From the IMG/VR virus record IMGVR_UViG_3300045241_000217, positions 1-64,000 of that record: a stretch of 64,000 nucleotides of DNA; one strand, 5' to 3'. The stretch's first letter is position 1. Every line of letters begins with the position of its first letter. Below the pieces are notes generated by a model. That model had not been told where the DNA came from and searched no databases. It worked only from the letters and a program-made list of their open reading frames with translations. This document shows positions 41,490 through 49,584 of this stretch, in pieces. The position numbers were made by a program, and so were the translations under genes. The DNA comes from a virus.

Positions 41490-41510
41490 GCGCGTGGTCG
41501 GGCTTTAGCC
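41490..41510 (-). terminator. hairpin at the end of the 41505..41618 frame
   Basis: Perfect 7-bp stem GTCGGGC-TAAA-GCCCGAC on the minus strand, with no T-run. It contains the TAA of the tiny frame 41505..41618. It may stabilise a 3' end or slow RNA polymerase. Confidence 0.35.
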
Positions 41511-41618
41511 CGACGCCCCCGCGGCGAGCGGACCACGGTCGGTGGGTGGCGTAGAGGGCGGTGAGCTCGTCTCGATCGCAACCAGGGGGCCCCGACCGGC
41601 TCGCGCATCGGTCGGCAT
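41505..41618 (-). CDS. possible tiny gene (37 aa)
   Basis: ATG 41618 follows CCAGGACGGAACGAG behind a small palindrome. The product MPTDARAGRGPLVAIETSS and a Pro/Thr-rich tail end at a TAA inside a hairpin. No homology can be argued; codon content is not clearly coding. Confidence 0.25.
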   Translation of the reverse strand: MPTDARAGRGPLVAIETSSPPSTPPTDRGPLAAGASG

Positions 41619-41893
41619 CTCGTTCCGTCCTGGGATCCCAAGCTCACGCCAGGGGCAGGTCCATTCGCTGGCGCGTCGTCCGCGCTCCGTGCCCCGCGCC
41701 GAGATCCACCCTCGTGGACGCAGCGCGAGCCGGCTGGAGACCGGGCCCCGCAGAGCCAGGTCGGGCGAGAGCCCTACGATCCCGCAAGGACCGTTCGGCG
41801 AACATGGACCGCATCGACGCATCGACGCAAGGACGAAGTGAGGCGCGGGACCAACGGGGCCTGTTGCGACGGGGTGAAATACGACGGAACGCG
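41619..41893. other. long spacer with no gene recognised
   Basis: Open frames here are fragmentary and Arg-rich on both strands. Several local inverted repeats are visible, but no tRNA T-arm, promoter or repeat array could be supported. Confidence 0.3.
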
Positions 41894-41924
41894 AAACGCC
41901 CGGCTCTTGCGGTGCCGGGCGTTC
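41894..41924 (-). terminator. strong hairpin terminator after the spike gene
   Basis: 10-bp GC-rich stem AACGCCCGGC with loop ACCGCAAGA and GCCGGGCGTT, followed by TTTC on the minus strand. It lies 90 bases past the stop of the gpV-like gene and would also fold on the plus strand. Confidence 0.6.
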
Positions 41925-42013
41925 TTGCGGTCGTCCGCGTTTCGAGGGGGCTCGTGCGTCCGACCCGATAACCCTGGCCCACGAGGGCCGGAAACACAAG
42001 CCCGTAGCTATGG

Positions 42014-43060
42014 CTACGACTTCTTGGTCTTCGCGAGATCCGAGAGCGCATTGTCGAGCGAGGTCTTGGCCGTCGAGATCGCTTGCTGGAGCGTCTGGTA
42101 GTTGATCAGCGTGAGCGCCGGCTTTGGGAACGGCGCGGCGAGCATCACCGACTGGACGAGTCCGGAGAACGTGTCGATCGCATCGAGCACGGTCTTGAGC
42201 GCGCTCACCTGGTCGTCGCCGAGCGGGATGCGCTGGCCTGCGTTCTTGCCGAGGTCCACGCGGAGCTGGCTCCCTTCCTTGAACACCTGGACGACGTCCT
42301 CGTCGTTGCCCATCGCGATCGTGAGCCGCTGCGTGTCCTTCACGCGAACGCGCACCTGCCCGCTCGAGGCGCTCGCGTCCTCGGTCGCGATGTCGGAGTA
42401 CGCGCCCACCGTGTCGATCAGGAAGTCGCCCTGCTCGTTGATGCGCACCTCGCACCCGTAGTGGTGCGTGTAGAACTCGTCGCGCCGAGGGTTTCCGCGC
42501 GAGTCGTGCTCTCCCTCGCGCCAGCCATCACCCTCGCGAAGGACGCGGTTCGTTCGCTCATGCGAGAGCGCGCCGACGATGACCGGGAAGTTCGGGTTGG
42601 CCTCCATGAAGTCCACGGCCACCATGTCACCGTCCACGTCGCCGAGTGACGTGGACTGGTCGAGCACGGTGCCGCGGCGCGAGATCGTGCCGGTGAGGTT
42701 GAGCGGTGGCGCCTCCGGAGCTCCGCTGGGCGGTGGGTTGCCGCTGGAGGTCACGACGCGGGTGCTCGCGCGCGGCACCCACAGGTCGTGCACGTTGTTC
42801 ACGCCGTGCTGGCGTTGGAGCACGGGCACCGCGTGCAGCATGATCTGCGTGCGCACGAGCAGGACGTCGCACTCGACACACCGCCCGCGCAGGTTGCCGT
42901 CCTCGCCCACGACGCGGCTGTTCACGACCACGGCGCGGAACGGCGCCTCGGTGGGGTTCAGACGCGAGCGGCGCGAGCCACGCGGCCGCGCATCGATCCC
43001 GGACTGCACCACGACGCCCCCGCGCACGGCGGTGGGTCGGTATCGGTCCTGGTCGCTCAT
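42014..43060 (-). CDS. baseplate spike protein, gpV-like (348 aa)
   Basis: An OB-fold region (SLGDVDGDMVAVDFMEANPN, FPVIVGALSHERTNR) is the signature of gpV/gp5-type central spike proteins, which pierce the cell envelope under the tail tube. The C-terminal region is a repetitive triple-helix-like segment and a coiled coil. ATG 43060 overlaps the hub gene stop (ATGA). Confidence 0.75.
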   Translation of the reverse strand: MSDQDRYRPTAVRGGVVVQSGIDARPRGSRRSRLNPTEAPFRAVVVNSRVVGEDGNLRGRCVECDVLLVRTQIMLHAVPVLQRQHGVNNVHDLWVPRASTRVVTSSGNPPPSGAPEAPPLNLTGTISRRGTVLDQSTSLGDVDGDMVAVDFMEANPNFPVIVGALSHERTNRVLREGDGWREGEHDSRGNPRRDEFYTHHYGCEVRINEQGDFLIDTVGAYSDIATEDASASSGQVRVRVKDTQRLTIAMGNDEDVVQVFKEGSQLRVDLGKNAGQRIPLGDDQVSALKTVLDAIDTFSGLVQSVMLAAPFPKPALTLINYQTLQQAISTAKTSLDNALSDLAKTKKS

Positions 43061-45015
43061 GGTCCTGCTCCGGTGAGACCCTCGATCGGATCGGTGTCAT
43101 TCCCCTCGGGGATGTTGATGTCCTGGCCGCGATCGAGGCGACCTTGGTCGAGCATCGGAGCTCCGGGGTCGGTGCTCGTCGCGTTGCCGCTCGGGATCTG
43201 CGAGGAGTCGCCCACCGCCGGGTCCGTGTCGTCGAGCGTGGTCACGGGCGAGTCGGGATCCGGATTGAGCCCGTCGTCGTTCCCGTCGCGCTCCACCTCG
43301 AGCGTACCGCCGCCGGCCACCGTAAAGTCGGCGCCCTCGGTCTCGCCCAGTCGGTCCTGCCGGTGCGTGAAGCCCTCCACCTGCGCCTGCGTGGGAGCGC
43401 AGTACGCGCGTCCCGCCGCGAGGTTGCCGATCAGTTCGTCGGTCGCCGACTGCGTCTCGCCATCCGCAGACGTGCCGGTGATGCAGAGCTCGGCCGCCGT
43501 GCCTGCGCCGGGCCGGTCGTAGGTCGCGTACACCTGCGCGAGGAGGTCCTCGTCGTCGTACTCGCCGCGCGTGACGGTGAGCGTGGTCTTGCCCGAGCCT
43601 GGGAACGCGTACGCGTGGGCCACGTTCTCGACGTAGTAGGTGATGACGCCCTCGGCCCGCCGCTCCTTCACGCGCGAGCCGATGCGGATCTCGGGGAAGA
43701 TGCGGTTCGTTTCCAGCGTGCCGCTGAGCTGCATCGGCGCCGGCGCGTACCAGTCGTGCACCTTCTTGAGCCACGACGCGCAGAGGCGGACGAAGTTGTA
43801 GAGCTCGGTCGAGTCGGCGCTCGCGAGCGGGATGTAGCGCGTGTTGAGCAGGTAGCGACGCACGCCGTGCTTCGCGATCGAGTCGTTGTTCCAGATCGGG
43901 ATGTTGCCCGGGCGCCCGTACTCCACGCCGTCGATCCCCTGCTGGAGGATGTTCGCGACGCCGTAGCCATCGGCGCCCAGTCCCTCGGGCTGGAAGAGCC
44001 AGTAGTTGAAGCGCGTCGCGGCACCACCCTTCGCGATCGCGCGGTGGCGCACGTCTCCGATCTCGAGCGTGTGCGTGGGGAGCGAGTTCCACTTCGAGCG
44101 CGACGTCGAGCGCCGGTCGTCGCTGCGCGTCGGGAACGGTCGCTCGCGCAGGTACACCTTGGGCACCATGTCGCGCAGGACGTTCGCGCCGAGCGCGCGC
44201 GCGCTGAACGCCGTCTGCGGAGCGAGGTCTATCCAGAACTCGTTCATGACGCCGTTGCTGTACTCCTGGAGCGAGTCCCAGAGCTTGCCGCCCGTCTGAT
44301 CGACGGAGAAGAGTTGCGGCGCGAGCGTTCGGCCGTTGACCAGATCGGTCATGTTGTCGATGCCGCGCACTCGCCCGTCGGACCCGAGGAGCTCCTCGTA
44401 GAACGAGCCACCGCCTAGACCGGGCGGGAGCATCCACTGCGCGGCCGCCGCTCCACTGTTGCCAACCCACTCCTCGAGCAGGATGCGGACGAAGTGCGCC
44501 GGGGTGCCGTTGAGGTTGTCCACCCACGCGCGCGTGAGCGCCGACTGCGAGCGCATGCCGTCGTTCGGCTGCCCAAGCAGGTTCACCCACAGTTCGGTCG
44601 TCTCGAGGATCTTGCCGACGTCGCGACCGGTGATCGTGTAGACCTCGACGCGCTTGCCCATCTCGACGCGCTCGGTCGCCTCACTGATCGAATCGATCAT
44701 CCCGCGCACGGTGTCGATCACCTGACCGTCCACCTGCACTTTGATCTTCACCCACACGTCCTCGGGGTCGGACCACAGATCACGGAGCGCGCTGCGAGCA
44801 GCGAGCGTCGGCGTCTTCTTGAACGTCAGCGACCACGTGCCAGACGCGGACCCGAAGCCCTTGTTGCTCGAGAATCCGACCACGGTGCCGAAGTCGCGGT
44901 GACTCTGGACGGGATCGGTGATCGAGAGGCCGTTGCGCGCGTCGGTGAAGAACGCGACGAGGACACGCGTGTGCGTGCTCGCCTCGTACGTGACGCGCGT
45001 TGCCTCGTGCGCCAT
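43057..45015 (-). CDS. baseplate hub protein (652 aa)
   Basis: N-terminal SNKGFGSASGTWSLTFKKTP and VWVKIKVQVDGQVIDTVRGM, ITGRDVGKILETTELWVN resemble the gpD/gp27-type hub domain that seats the spike at the tube end. Long C-terminal tail is acidic and Asp-rich (DGLNPDPDSPVTTLDDTDPA). Gene order tape measure - hub - spike supports this. ATG 45015. Confidence 0.7.
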   Translation of the reverse strand: MAHEATRVTYEASTHTRVLVAFFTDARNGLSITDPVQSHRDFGTVVGFSSNKGFGSASGTWSLTFKKTPTLAARSALRDLWSDPEDVWVKIKVQVDGQVIDTVRGMIDSISEATERVEMGKRVEVYTITGRDVGKILETTELWVNLLGQPNDGMRSQSALTRAWVDNLNGTPAHFVRILLEEWVGNSGAAAAQWMLPPGLGGGSFYEELLGSDGRVRGIDNMTDLVNGRTLAPQLFSVDQTGGKLWDSLQEYSNGVMNEFWIDLAPQTAFSARALGANVLRDMVPKVYLRERPFPTRSDDRRSTSRSKWNSLPTHTLEIGDVRHRAIAKGGAATRFNYWLFQPEGLGADGYGVANILQQGIDGVEYGRPGNIPIWNNDSIAKHGVRRYLLNTRYIPLASADSTELYNFVRLCASWLKKVHDWYAPAPMQLSGTLETNRIFPEIRIGSRVKERRAEGVITYYVENVAHAYAFPGSGKTTLTVTRGEYDDEDLLAQVYATYDRPGAGTAAELCITGTSADGETQSATDELIGNLAAGRAYCAPTQAQVEGFTHRQDRLGETEGADFTVAGGGTLEVERDGNDDGLNPDPDSPVTTLDDTDPAVGDSSQIPSGNATSTDPGAPMLDQGRLDRGQDINIPEGNDTDPIEGLTGAGP

Positions 45016-45020
45016 CGCTG

Positions 45021-46922
45021 TCAGCCGGTCGCCACGCCACCGTCAGCGGCCTCGCCCAGCCGGCCAGCCGCGTCGGCCGCCTGGTGGAGCAGCCGCTGGA
45101 GATCGAGCGCCGCATGCGGGCCGCTCTCGTAGTGCTGCGACGGCGCGTCACCGCTTCGGCGAGCGGCCGCACGGTCCGCTGGCGAGAGCACCGACGTCGG
45201 CGTCTGTCCCTCGCGCGTGCCGTCGGGGAGGCGAGCGCCGAACATCGCGTCAGCCGCCTCATCGGCTGCCGATCGCATGGTGTCGATCGGATGCGCCAAC
45301 GTGCTCAATGGCGTCGCGCCTCCGCCGCCCGCTCCACCGCCCGGGGGCGTGATGCCGAGGAACTGGAACACGCCGTTCATGAGCGTCCCGAGGTTCTCGA
45401 CGAGGTAGGCCGCGACGCGTTCGATCTGCGGGAGCAGAGCGGCCACCTGGTCCATCTCGGTGTTCCGGATCGACTGGTAGCTGCTCGCGAGGCTCTGGCC
45501 CACGCCCGCGCTGCGGTTGCGGTACGCAGCCTCGGCCGAGCCCACTGACGCTGCGCCGCGTGCGCCACGCCCGCGCCTGCTCAGGAAGTCGGAGCCCTCC
45601 TGCGTTCCCACGCCCCCGTGCAACTGCGACGCGTCGCCGCCCTCCAGCGCATCGATGTCGGTCTCGGTCAGTTGCTGGCCGGTGAGTTCGGGCCCGAGCG
45701 ATCGGATGAGCTGTCGGATGGACTCGCGGTTGCCGCCGCCCGCGGTGCGCAGTTGCCGCACGGCGTTCTCCATCACCTGGTCGGGTGTCTCTTGCAGACG
45801 GCGCATCGCGTCCGAGTACGTGACGCCCCGCTGCCCGTAGCCAGCGGCTTGGAGCGCGACGATCGACGAGACGTTCCCGCTCGGCCGGAAGTGCCTGAGG
45901 TTCGACGTCGCGGAGCCCGCGAGGCTCATCGCGCGCTCGCCGCCGAGACCCATGCGCCCGAGCCCCTGCACGAGCTGCTCGATCGACTCCGCCGAGAGAT
46001 CGGCGCCCTCCATGCGCGCGCTGTCGAGCGAGGAACTCAGGGCCTCCACGTACTCTGGGAGGCGAGCCTCTCGCACGCCGGCCACCATGCCGGCGGTGAT
46101 GGCATGCTGGATCAGCCGCGTCGGATTGTCGGCGTGTCCGCCGGACGTTGTCTGCGCGCGCAGGAGCCCCGCTCCGTTGATGCCCGCGCCGAACTGCGCT
46201 TCGAGCAGCGTCCCCTGCGTGCGCGGATCGAGCTCTTCACCCGTCATACCCGCACCCTGCGCGAAGGCACCGTACTGCGTGGCAGCCTGCCCAGCGTCGA
46301 GCCCGTAGCGTCCGTACCGACCGCTCGTGCGACCACCGCTGCCCAACGCGCCGTACGCGGCCGCACGAGCCTGCTCCTGCGCGACGTACTGCTGATAGTG
46401 CTGCCCGGCCGCGCCCATCGCCCCGCCGAGCACGCCGCCTACGACGGGGATGGAGCTCACCGCCGACTGATAGAACCCGCCCTGGCCTAGCTGGCTGAAG
46501 AGCCCGCCCGCCGTGCTGCCGAGCCGCGAGGCCATCGGGTTCCCGCCGCCACCGCCAGCGGGACCGCCGCCGCGGTTGCCGAGCAGCCGGGTCAGATCCC
46601 GGACGGCCGCAGCCATGTCATTGGCGCCCCCGAACGGTGGCCCGCCGCCTCCGCCACGCGGCCCACCCTGTGGCTGGTTGCTGGGCGGGAAGAACGAGCC
46701 TCCGAAGTGCCCGCCGCCTCCACCGCGCCCGCCCATCGTCTGCTCGAGCCGGCCCGCCGCCTTGGTCAGCGCCTCGATGTGGCGAGCGCTGCGTTCGAGC
46801 GAGCGCTCGAACGCCTGGAGCATCTTCTCGTCGAACGCGCGGTGCAAAGTCGCGTCGAGGCCCTTCAGCGCGCGGTCGTCCACGCTGTACTGAAGGGTCG
46901 TCTTGATCTTCTGATCCGTCAT
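45021..46922 (-). CDS. tail length tape measure protein (633 aa)
   Basis: Long, mostly helical, with a Gly-rich N-terminal region (GGRGGGGGHFGGSFFPPSNQ), a hydrophobic patch (AVSSIPVVGGVLGGAMGAAG) and many repeats of small residues. Position between chaperones and hub is canonical. It fixes tail length and enters the cell ahead of the DNA. A TACGCT box sits 9 bases before ATG 46922 with no SD. Confidence 0.75.
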   Translation of the reverse strand: MTDQKIKTTLQYSVDDRALKGLDATLHRAFDEKMLQAFERSLERSARHIEALTKAAGRLEQTMGGRGGGGGHFGGSFFPPSNQPQGGPRGGGGGPPFGGANDMAAAVRDLTRLLGNRGGGPAGGGGGNPMASRLGSTAGGLFSQLGQGGFYQSAVSSIPVVGGVLGGAMGAAGQHYQQYVAQEQARAAAYGALGSGGRTSGRYGRYGLDAGQAATQYGAFAQGAGMTGEELDPRTQGTLLEAQFGAGINGAGLLRAQTTSGGHADNPTRLIQHAITAGMVAGVREARLPEYVEALSSSLDSARMEGADLSAESIEQLVQGLGRMGLGGERAMSLAGSATSNLRHFRPSGNVSSIVALQAAGYGQRGVTYSDAMRRLQETPDQVMENAVRQLRTAGGGNRESIRQLIRSLGPELTGQQLTETDIDALEGGDASQLHGGVGTQEGSDFLSRRGRGARGAASVGSAEAAYRNRSAGVGQSLASSYQSIRNTEMDQVAALLPQIERVAAYLVENLGTLMNGVFQFLGITPPGGGAGGGGATPLSTLAHPIDTMRSAADEAADAMFGARLPDGTREGQTPTSVLSPADRAAARRSGDAPSQHYESGPHAALDLQRLLHQAADAAGRLGEAADGGVATG

Positions 46923-47107
46923 CGCGCTCAGAGCGTAGCGCGTTCCTTGCCCGCGCCGTTGCTCGTGCTACCTGTCGATCGTCTGTCCCGCCCCAAGGGG
47001 TTCTACACGGTGCTCCTACACCCGATCGATCCGATGCGCGCATGCCTACGACCCCAAGGTCGCGGGACAGACCTTGCTCGCGTCGGATCGATCAGTTGGA
47101 GGCGCCC
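46923..47107. promoter_or_regulatory. divergent control region with nested inverted repeats
   Basis: Between tape measure (leftward) and the 47108 gene (rightward). Two perfect 11-base inverted repeats are nested: GTCTGTCCCGC at 46981-46991 with GCGGGACAGAC at 47062-47072, and GATCGATCCGA at 47024-47034 with TCGGATCGATC at 47083-47093. CCCCAAGGGG (46991-47000) adds a palindrome. They could be operators or form a cruciform/RNA hairpin before the plus gene. Confidence 0.55.
46932..46937 (-). promoter_or_regulatory. late promoter-like box TACGCT, leaderless geometry
   Basis: Minus strand GCGCTACGCTCTGAGCGCG then ATG 46922 (9 bases between). Flanks match the other boxes. Confidence 0.5.
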
Positions 47108-47734
47108 ATGTTGCGCATCGAAGTCGAGATCGAAGGCCGTACCCCGCTGCTGATGAATCGCATGTCGCCCGAGGCCCTGGAGGGCCTGCGGACGAAAGCG
47201 AAGGCCCCGAAGTCCAAGACCCAAGCGTCGCAGACACCCCGCGAGCAAGCTGAGGCTCACGTCTACAAGCGCACGGACGGCGCGCCGTACTTGCCGGTAG
47301 AGAATCTGCTCTCGTGCCTGATCGCAGCGGGCGTGTTCATCCGACTCGACGGCAAGCGTCAGATGAGCACAGGCAAGAGCACGACAGTGCCTGGACTGTT
47401 CGAGATCGAGGAATCGTGGCTCCCGCTCGTCACGCCATCGGAGAACGGTGCGCGCCCACCGCTCACGTGGGATCCCGACATTCGCCAGGGCCGCAATCCG
47501 AACGGCGGGGAGGCGGTGTGCATCGTGCGGCCGCGCTTCGATCGTTGGGCAGCCTCGCTCACGATCTGCATCGACACCGAGCAGATCGACGAGGCGAAGA
47601 TTCGCGATCTCTTCGACATCGCCGGCAAGCGCATCGGGCTCGGTGACTTCCGCCCGTCGCGCAAGGGTATCTTCGGCAAGTTCAACGTGGCCCGCTGGGA
47701 ACGCCTCGACGCGATCTCTCAAGCCGCGGAGTAG
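47108..47734 (+). CDS. conserved phage protein of unknown function, RAMP-like loop (208 aa)
   Basis: ATG 47108 behind TTGGAGG. Characteristic segments: IEVEIEGRTPLLMNRMSPEA, GAPYLPVENLLSCLIAAGVF, IRQGRNPNGGEAVCIVRPRF and RIGLGDFRPSRKGIFGKFNV. I recall this family from many phages and prophages without a known function. The Gly-rich GLGDFRPSRKGIFGKF loop near the C-terminus resembles the loop of RAMP (Cas7/Cas5-type) RNA-binding folds; that link is a guess. Confidence 0.7.
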   Translation: MLRIEVEIEGRTPLLMNRMSPEALEGLRTKAKAPKSKTQASQTPREQAEAHVYKRTDGAPYLPVENLLSCLIAAGVFIRLDGKRQMSTGKSTTVPGLFEIEESWLPLVTPSENGARPPLTWDPDIRQGRNPNGGEAVCIVRPRFDRWAASLTICIDTEQIDEAKIRDLFDIAGKRIGLGDFRPSRKGIFGKFNVARWERLDAISQAAE

Positions 47735-47870
47735 TTTACTCCCGGGCTGTGAATGGCTCGGCAGCGCAGCGTTCTGCTCTGTACCGCTTGCCTACGCTCG
47801 GCAGGGTTTCGTGTGGCCTGCGCCGCGGCGCTCCGCATGGTCTGGTGCGGCACTGCAACGCAACGCAAGG

Positions 47871-47938
47871 GCCCCGTGATGGGGATGGTTCGCTCCGAGC
47901 ATTGGGCTCGTTGCCGGTTTCGAGGACCGGACGGGGCA
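47871..47938 (+). tRNA. tRNA-like element, degenerate or atypical
   Basis: Seven-base acceptor pairing (GCCCCGT with ACGGGGC), a D-arm-like GGGG-ATGGTTCG-CTCC containing the GG pair, a short anticodon-like arm (CGAG-CATTGGG-CTCG) and a textbook T-arm CCGGT-TTCGAGG-ACCGG. The anticodon stem is short, position 33 is not T and no CCA is encoded. It may therefore be a decayed tRNA or a tRNA mimic. Confidence 0.35.
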
Positions 47939-48094
47939 TCACGGAAGGAGTGTGGTGCGAGGTAGCGCGGTGTTCCGCAGCGCAGCGCCGGGTCGGGCGG
48001 GGTCGCGCACCGCTAGGTTCTGTAGCGCTCTGCGACGTGTCGCGGGGTAAGGCGACCCATCGCTCTGCTCTCCAAGGAGCCCTGGTGGCTGGTG

Positions 48095-48139
48095 GCTACG
48101 AGAGTCGGTCTCTCGGCGGGTTCGATGCCCGCTCGTAGC
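48095..48139 (+). ncRNA. 45-nt tRNA-like minihelix
   Basis: GCTACGA pairs with TCGTAGC around a 5-bp arm with a 7-base loop and a canonical T-arm GCGGG-TTCGATG-CCCGC. The size excludes a normal tRNA (no room for D and anticodon arms together). Confidence 0.35.
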
Positions 48140-48241
48140 GTCTCGCGAGGTCGTGCTGGGCGAGGCGCGGCACTGGGCTGTGCGGTGACGTTCAGCGGTG
48201 CGCGGTACGGTGATGCAATCCAAGGGGCCCTGCGGCCAACA

Positions 48242-48778
48242 TCACCGATCGCCACGCGGGAGGGATCCGAGCAGAGCGCCGACGCGCTCTGCGCCAGGGC
48301 GAGGCGCTTCTTCCGGCTCGTCCTCGTCGGTCATCGCGAAACGAAGAGGCGGCTTGCTGGGATCGGTCTCGGAAAGCTCGAGGGCGTCCCACTCGGCGTC
48401 GCCCGTGAGGTGCGGTGCGTCGGCGAAGGCTCGCCCCTCCTCCGTGTTGTTCACGCGGAAGCGCCCACCCGACACCGGAGCCGGGAGCGTCTCTCCATCC
48501 ATCGTCACCTGCGCCGGTGCCTCGCGAACATCTCGACGAGGCGTCTGCTGCGGTCGGTTCTTGGACCGCACGCGCTCTAGGGCGTCGAGCCCGTAGACCT
48601 GCTCAAGCGCCTCCCTCATCGTCACCTGCGAGAGTCTCTCGTCGCTTGGAGGGAGGCGGAACCTTTCGGCCCACAGGAGCTTCACCACCTCCAGCGGGGG
48701 CATCGTCCGTTCCTCGAACGCCTTCGCCAGCATCTCCGGTGAGCGCGTCCCCGAAACGAAATCGAGCCTCGTGTTCAC
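48242..48778 (-). CDS. tail assembly chaperone, second reading frame (178 aa)
   Basis: It begins at GTG 48778 inside the end of the first chaperone frame and continues for 0.5 kb. SPEMLAKAFEERTMPPLEVV, LLWAERFRLPPSDERLSQVT, MREALEQVYGLDALERV form a helical domain. Its place between tail tube and tape measure, and its out-of-frame overlap with the upstream gene, match chaperone pairs made by programmed frameshifting. It could equally be separately initiated. Confidence 0.6.
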   Translation of the reverse strand: MNTRLDFVSGTRSPEMLAKAFEERTMPPLEVVKLLWAERFRLPPSDERLSQVTMREALEQVYGLDALERVRSKNRPQQTPRRDVREAPAQVTMDGETLPAPVSGGRFRVNNTEEGRAFADAPHLTGDAEWDALELSETDPSKPPLRFAMTDEDEPEEAPRPGAERVGALLGSLPRGDR

Positions 48779-49157
48779 GGCACCTCCCGAACAACGAGAA
48801 GTAGGGCGTCATGTCGTACGAATGTTCTCCGTCCGGCGCATACCAGTCGGGCCTCGGGAACTCCTTGGAGAAGCGAATGGCCACGCTGAGGTACGTGAGC
48901 GCCTCGACCTTCCGCCCGCCCAACTGATCGAACGAGGCGCCGTCGGGGAGGATGTTGGCGCGGAGTTGTGTGATGCGCGTCTCTTCCGCGATGCTCGGGA
49001 CCTTGTAGTGGAAGCGGCCCACGTACTTGCGGCCGCGCTCTCCCACGACGTCGAGATCGATCATCTTGATCGGCGACACGTCCTCGTCCGCGTCCGTCTT
49101 TTTCTTCTCGCCCCGCGCTTGGAGCTCGCGCTCCGCATCTTCGATGGTGCTCGCCAT
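48603..49157 (-). CDS. tail assembly chaperone, first reading frame (184 aa)
   Basis: ATG 49157 behind a stem-loop/SD module. The first ~135 residues (SPIKMIDLDVVGERGRKYVG, RFHYKVPSIAEETRITQLRA, KVEALTYLSVAIRFSKEFPR) are well formed. The remaining ~50 are shadow-like, where the +1 frame carries the 48242..48778 product. This is the arrangement of G/GT tail chaperones that wrap the tape measure. Confidence 0.65.
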   Translation of the reverse strand: MASTIEDAERELQARGEKKKTDADEDVSPIKMIDLDVVGERGRKYVGRFHYKVPSIAEETRITQLRANILPDGASFDQLGGRKVEALTYLSVAIRFSKEFPRPDWYAPDGEHSYDMTPYFSLFGRCREHEARFRFGDALTGDAGEGVRGTDDAPAGGGEAPVGRKVPPPSKRRETLAGDDEGGA

Positions 49158-49161
49158 GCTC

Positions 49162-49186
49162 GTCTCCCTGTCAGCCCCGTGCCGAC
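49162..49186 (-). promoter_or_regulatory. stem-loop/SD module (ACGGG loop)
   Basis: Minus strand: GTCGGC-ACGGG-GCTGAC (one G.U), then AGGGAGACGAGC and ATG 49157. Confidence 0.5.
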
Positions 49187-49243
49187 GTCAAGGCGTACCA
49201 CGTACTGGCGCCGAGAGCCGAGCGCGCTAAACCATCGACGCGC

Positions 49244-49261
49244 GCACGAGCGTGCAGGAGG
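49244..49261 (+). promoter_or_regulatory. stem-loop/SD module on the plus strand
   Basis: GCAC-GAGC-GTGC followed directly by AGGAGGAACGA and GTG 49267. Short stem, same architecture as the minus-strand modules. Confidence 0.4.
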
Positions 49262-49266
49262 AACGA

Positions 49267-49584
49267 GTGAACGATCTAGAGCGTGTCGCCCGCACGATCG
49301 CCGGGCTCTACAACAACGCGCGGGGCCCTGGCGTCTTCGGTCTCTTCGACACGAAGAAGATGTCGAGCGGTGAGGCGGTGTCGCTCGCGCGCAAGGCGAT
49401 GGCCTCGTCGAACGGGATCTACTTCGACTATCACAACGCGCGCGTGATGAAGGTTCGGGTCCGCGCCGACGGATCCGGGGAGGACGGCGATCTCTACGAT
49501 CGCGACAACGGCCACGGGGCCTACCGTCGCGCGATCGAGCAAGGCCTCGCCGATGCGGCGTACGACTTCACGGGCATCACGTGA
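49267..49584 (+). CDS. hypothetical protein (105 aa), first gene of a plus-strand cassette
   Basis: GTG 49267 behind AGGAGG. LERVARTIAGLYNNARGPGV, FGLFDTKKMSSGEAVSLARK, ASSNGIYFDYHNARVMKVRV. Small alpha/beta protein, not recognised. Heads a five-gene run of overlapping small genes on the strand opposite to the tail operon. Confidence 0.65.
   Translation: MNDLERVARTIAGLYNNARGPGVFGLFDTKKMSSGEAVSLARKAMASSNGIYFDYHNARVMKVRVRADGSGEDGDLYDRDNGHGAYRRAIEQGLADAAYDFTGIT

Larger units (their letters stand above)
47735..48241 (+). ncRNA. structured, repeat-bearing non-coding region downstream of the 47108 gene
   Basis: About 500 bases with no convincing gene but many local stems and short repeats: GCAGCGCAGCG at 47761 and 47978, GCGGCACTG twice, CCAAGGRGCCCTG at 48070 and 48219 with a related GCAAGGGCCCC at 47864. 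Two tRNA-like folds lie inside (47871-47938 and 48095-48139). It could be a 3' UTR, a cluster of decayed tRNAs or a phage ncRNA. Confidence 0.4.

Noticed and set aside
39853-41508. 551-codon plus-strand frame opposite the LysM hub gene
   Set aside because: Antisense shadow with no start context, family motif or balanced composition.
47749-48138. 129-codon frame in the structured stretch
   Set aside because: No SD, repeated short segments reflect DNA repeats, and the two tRNA-like folds lie across it; treated as non-coding.
48095-48139. A standard tRNA gene
   Set aside because: Canonical acceptor and T-arm pairing, but only 45 bases; a D-arm and anticodon arm cannot both fit.
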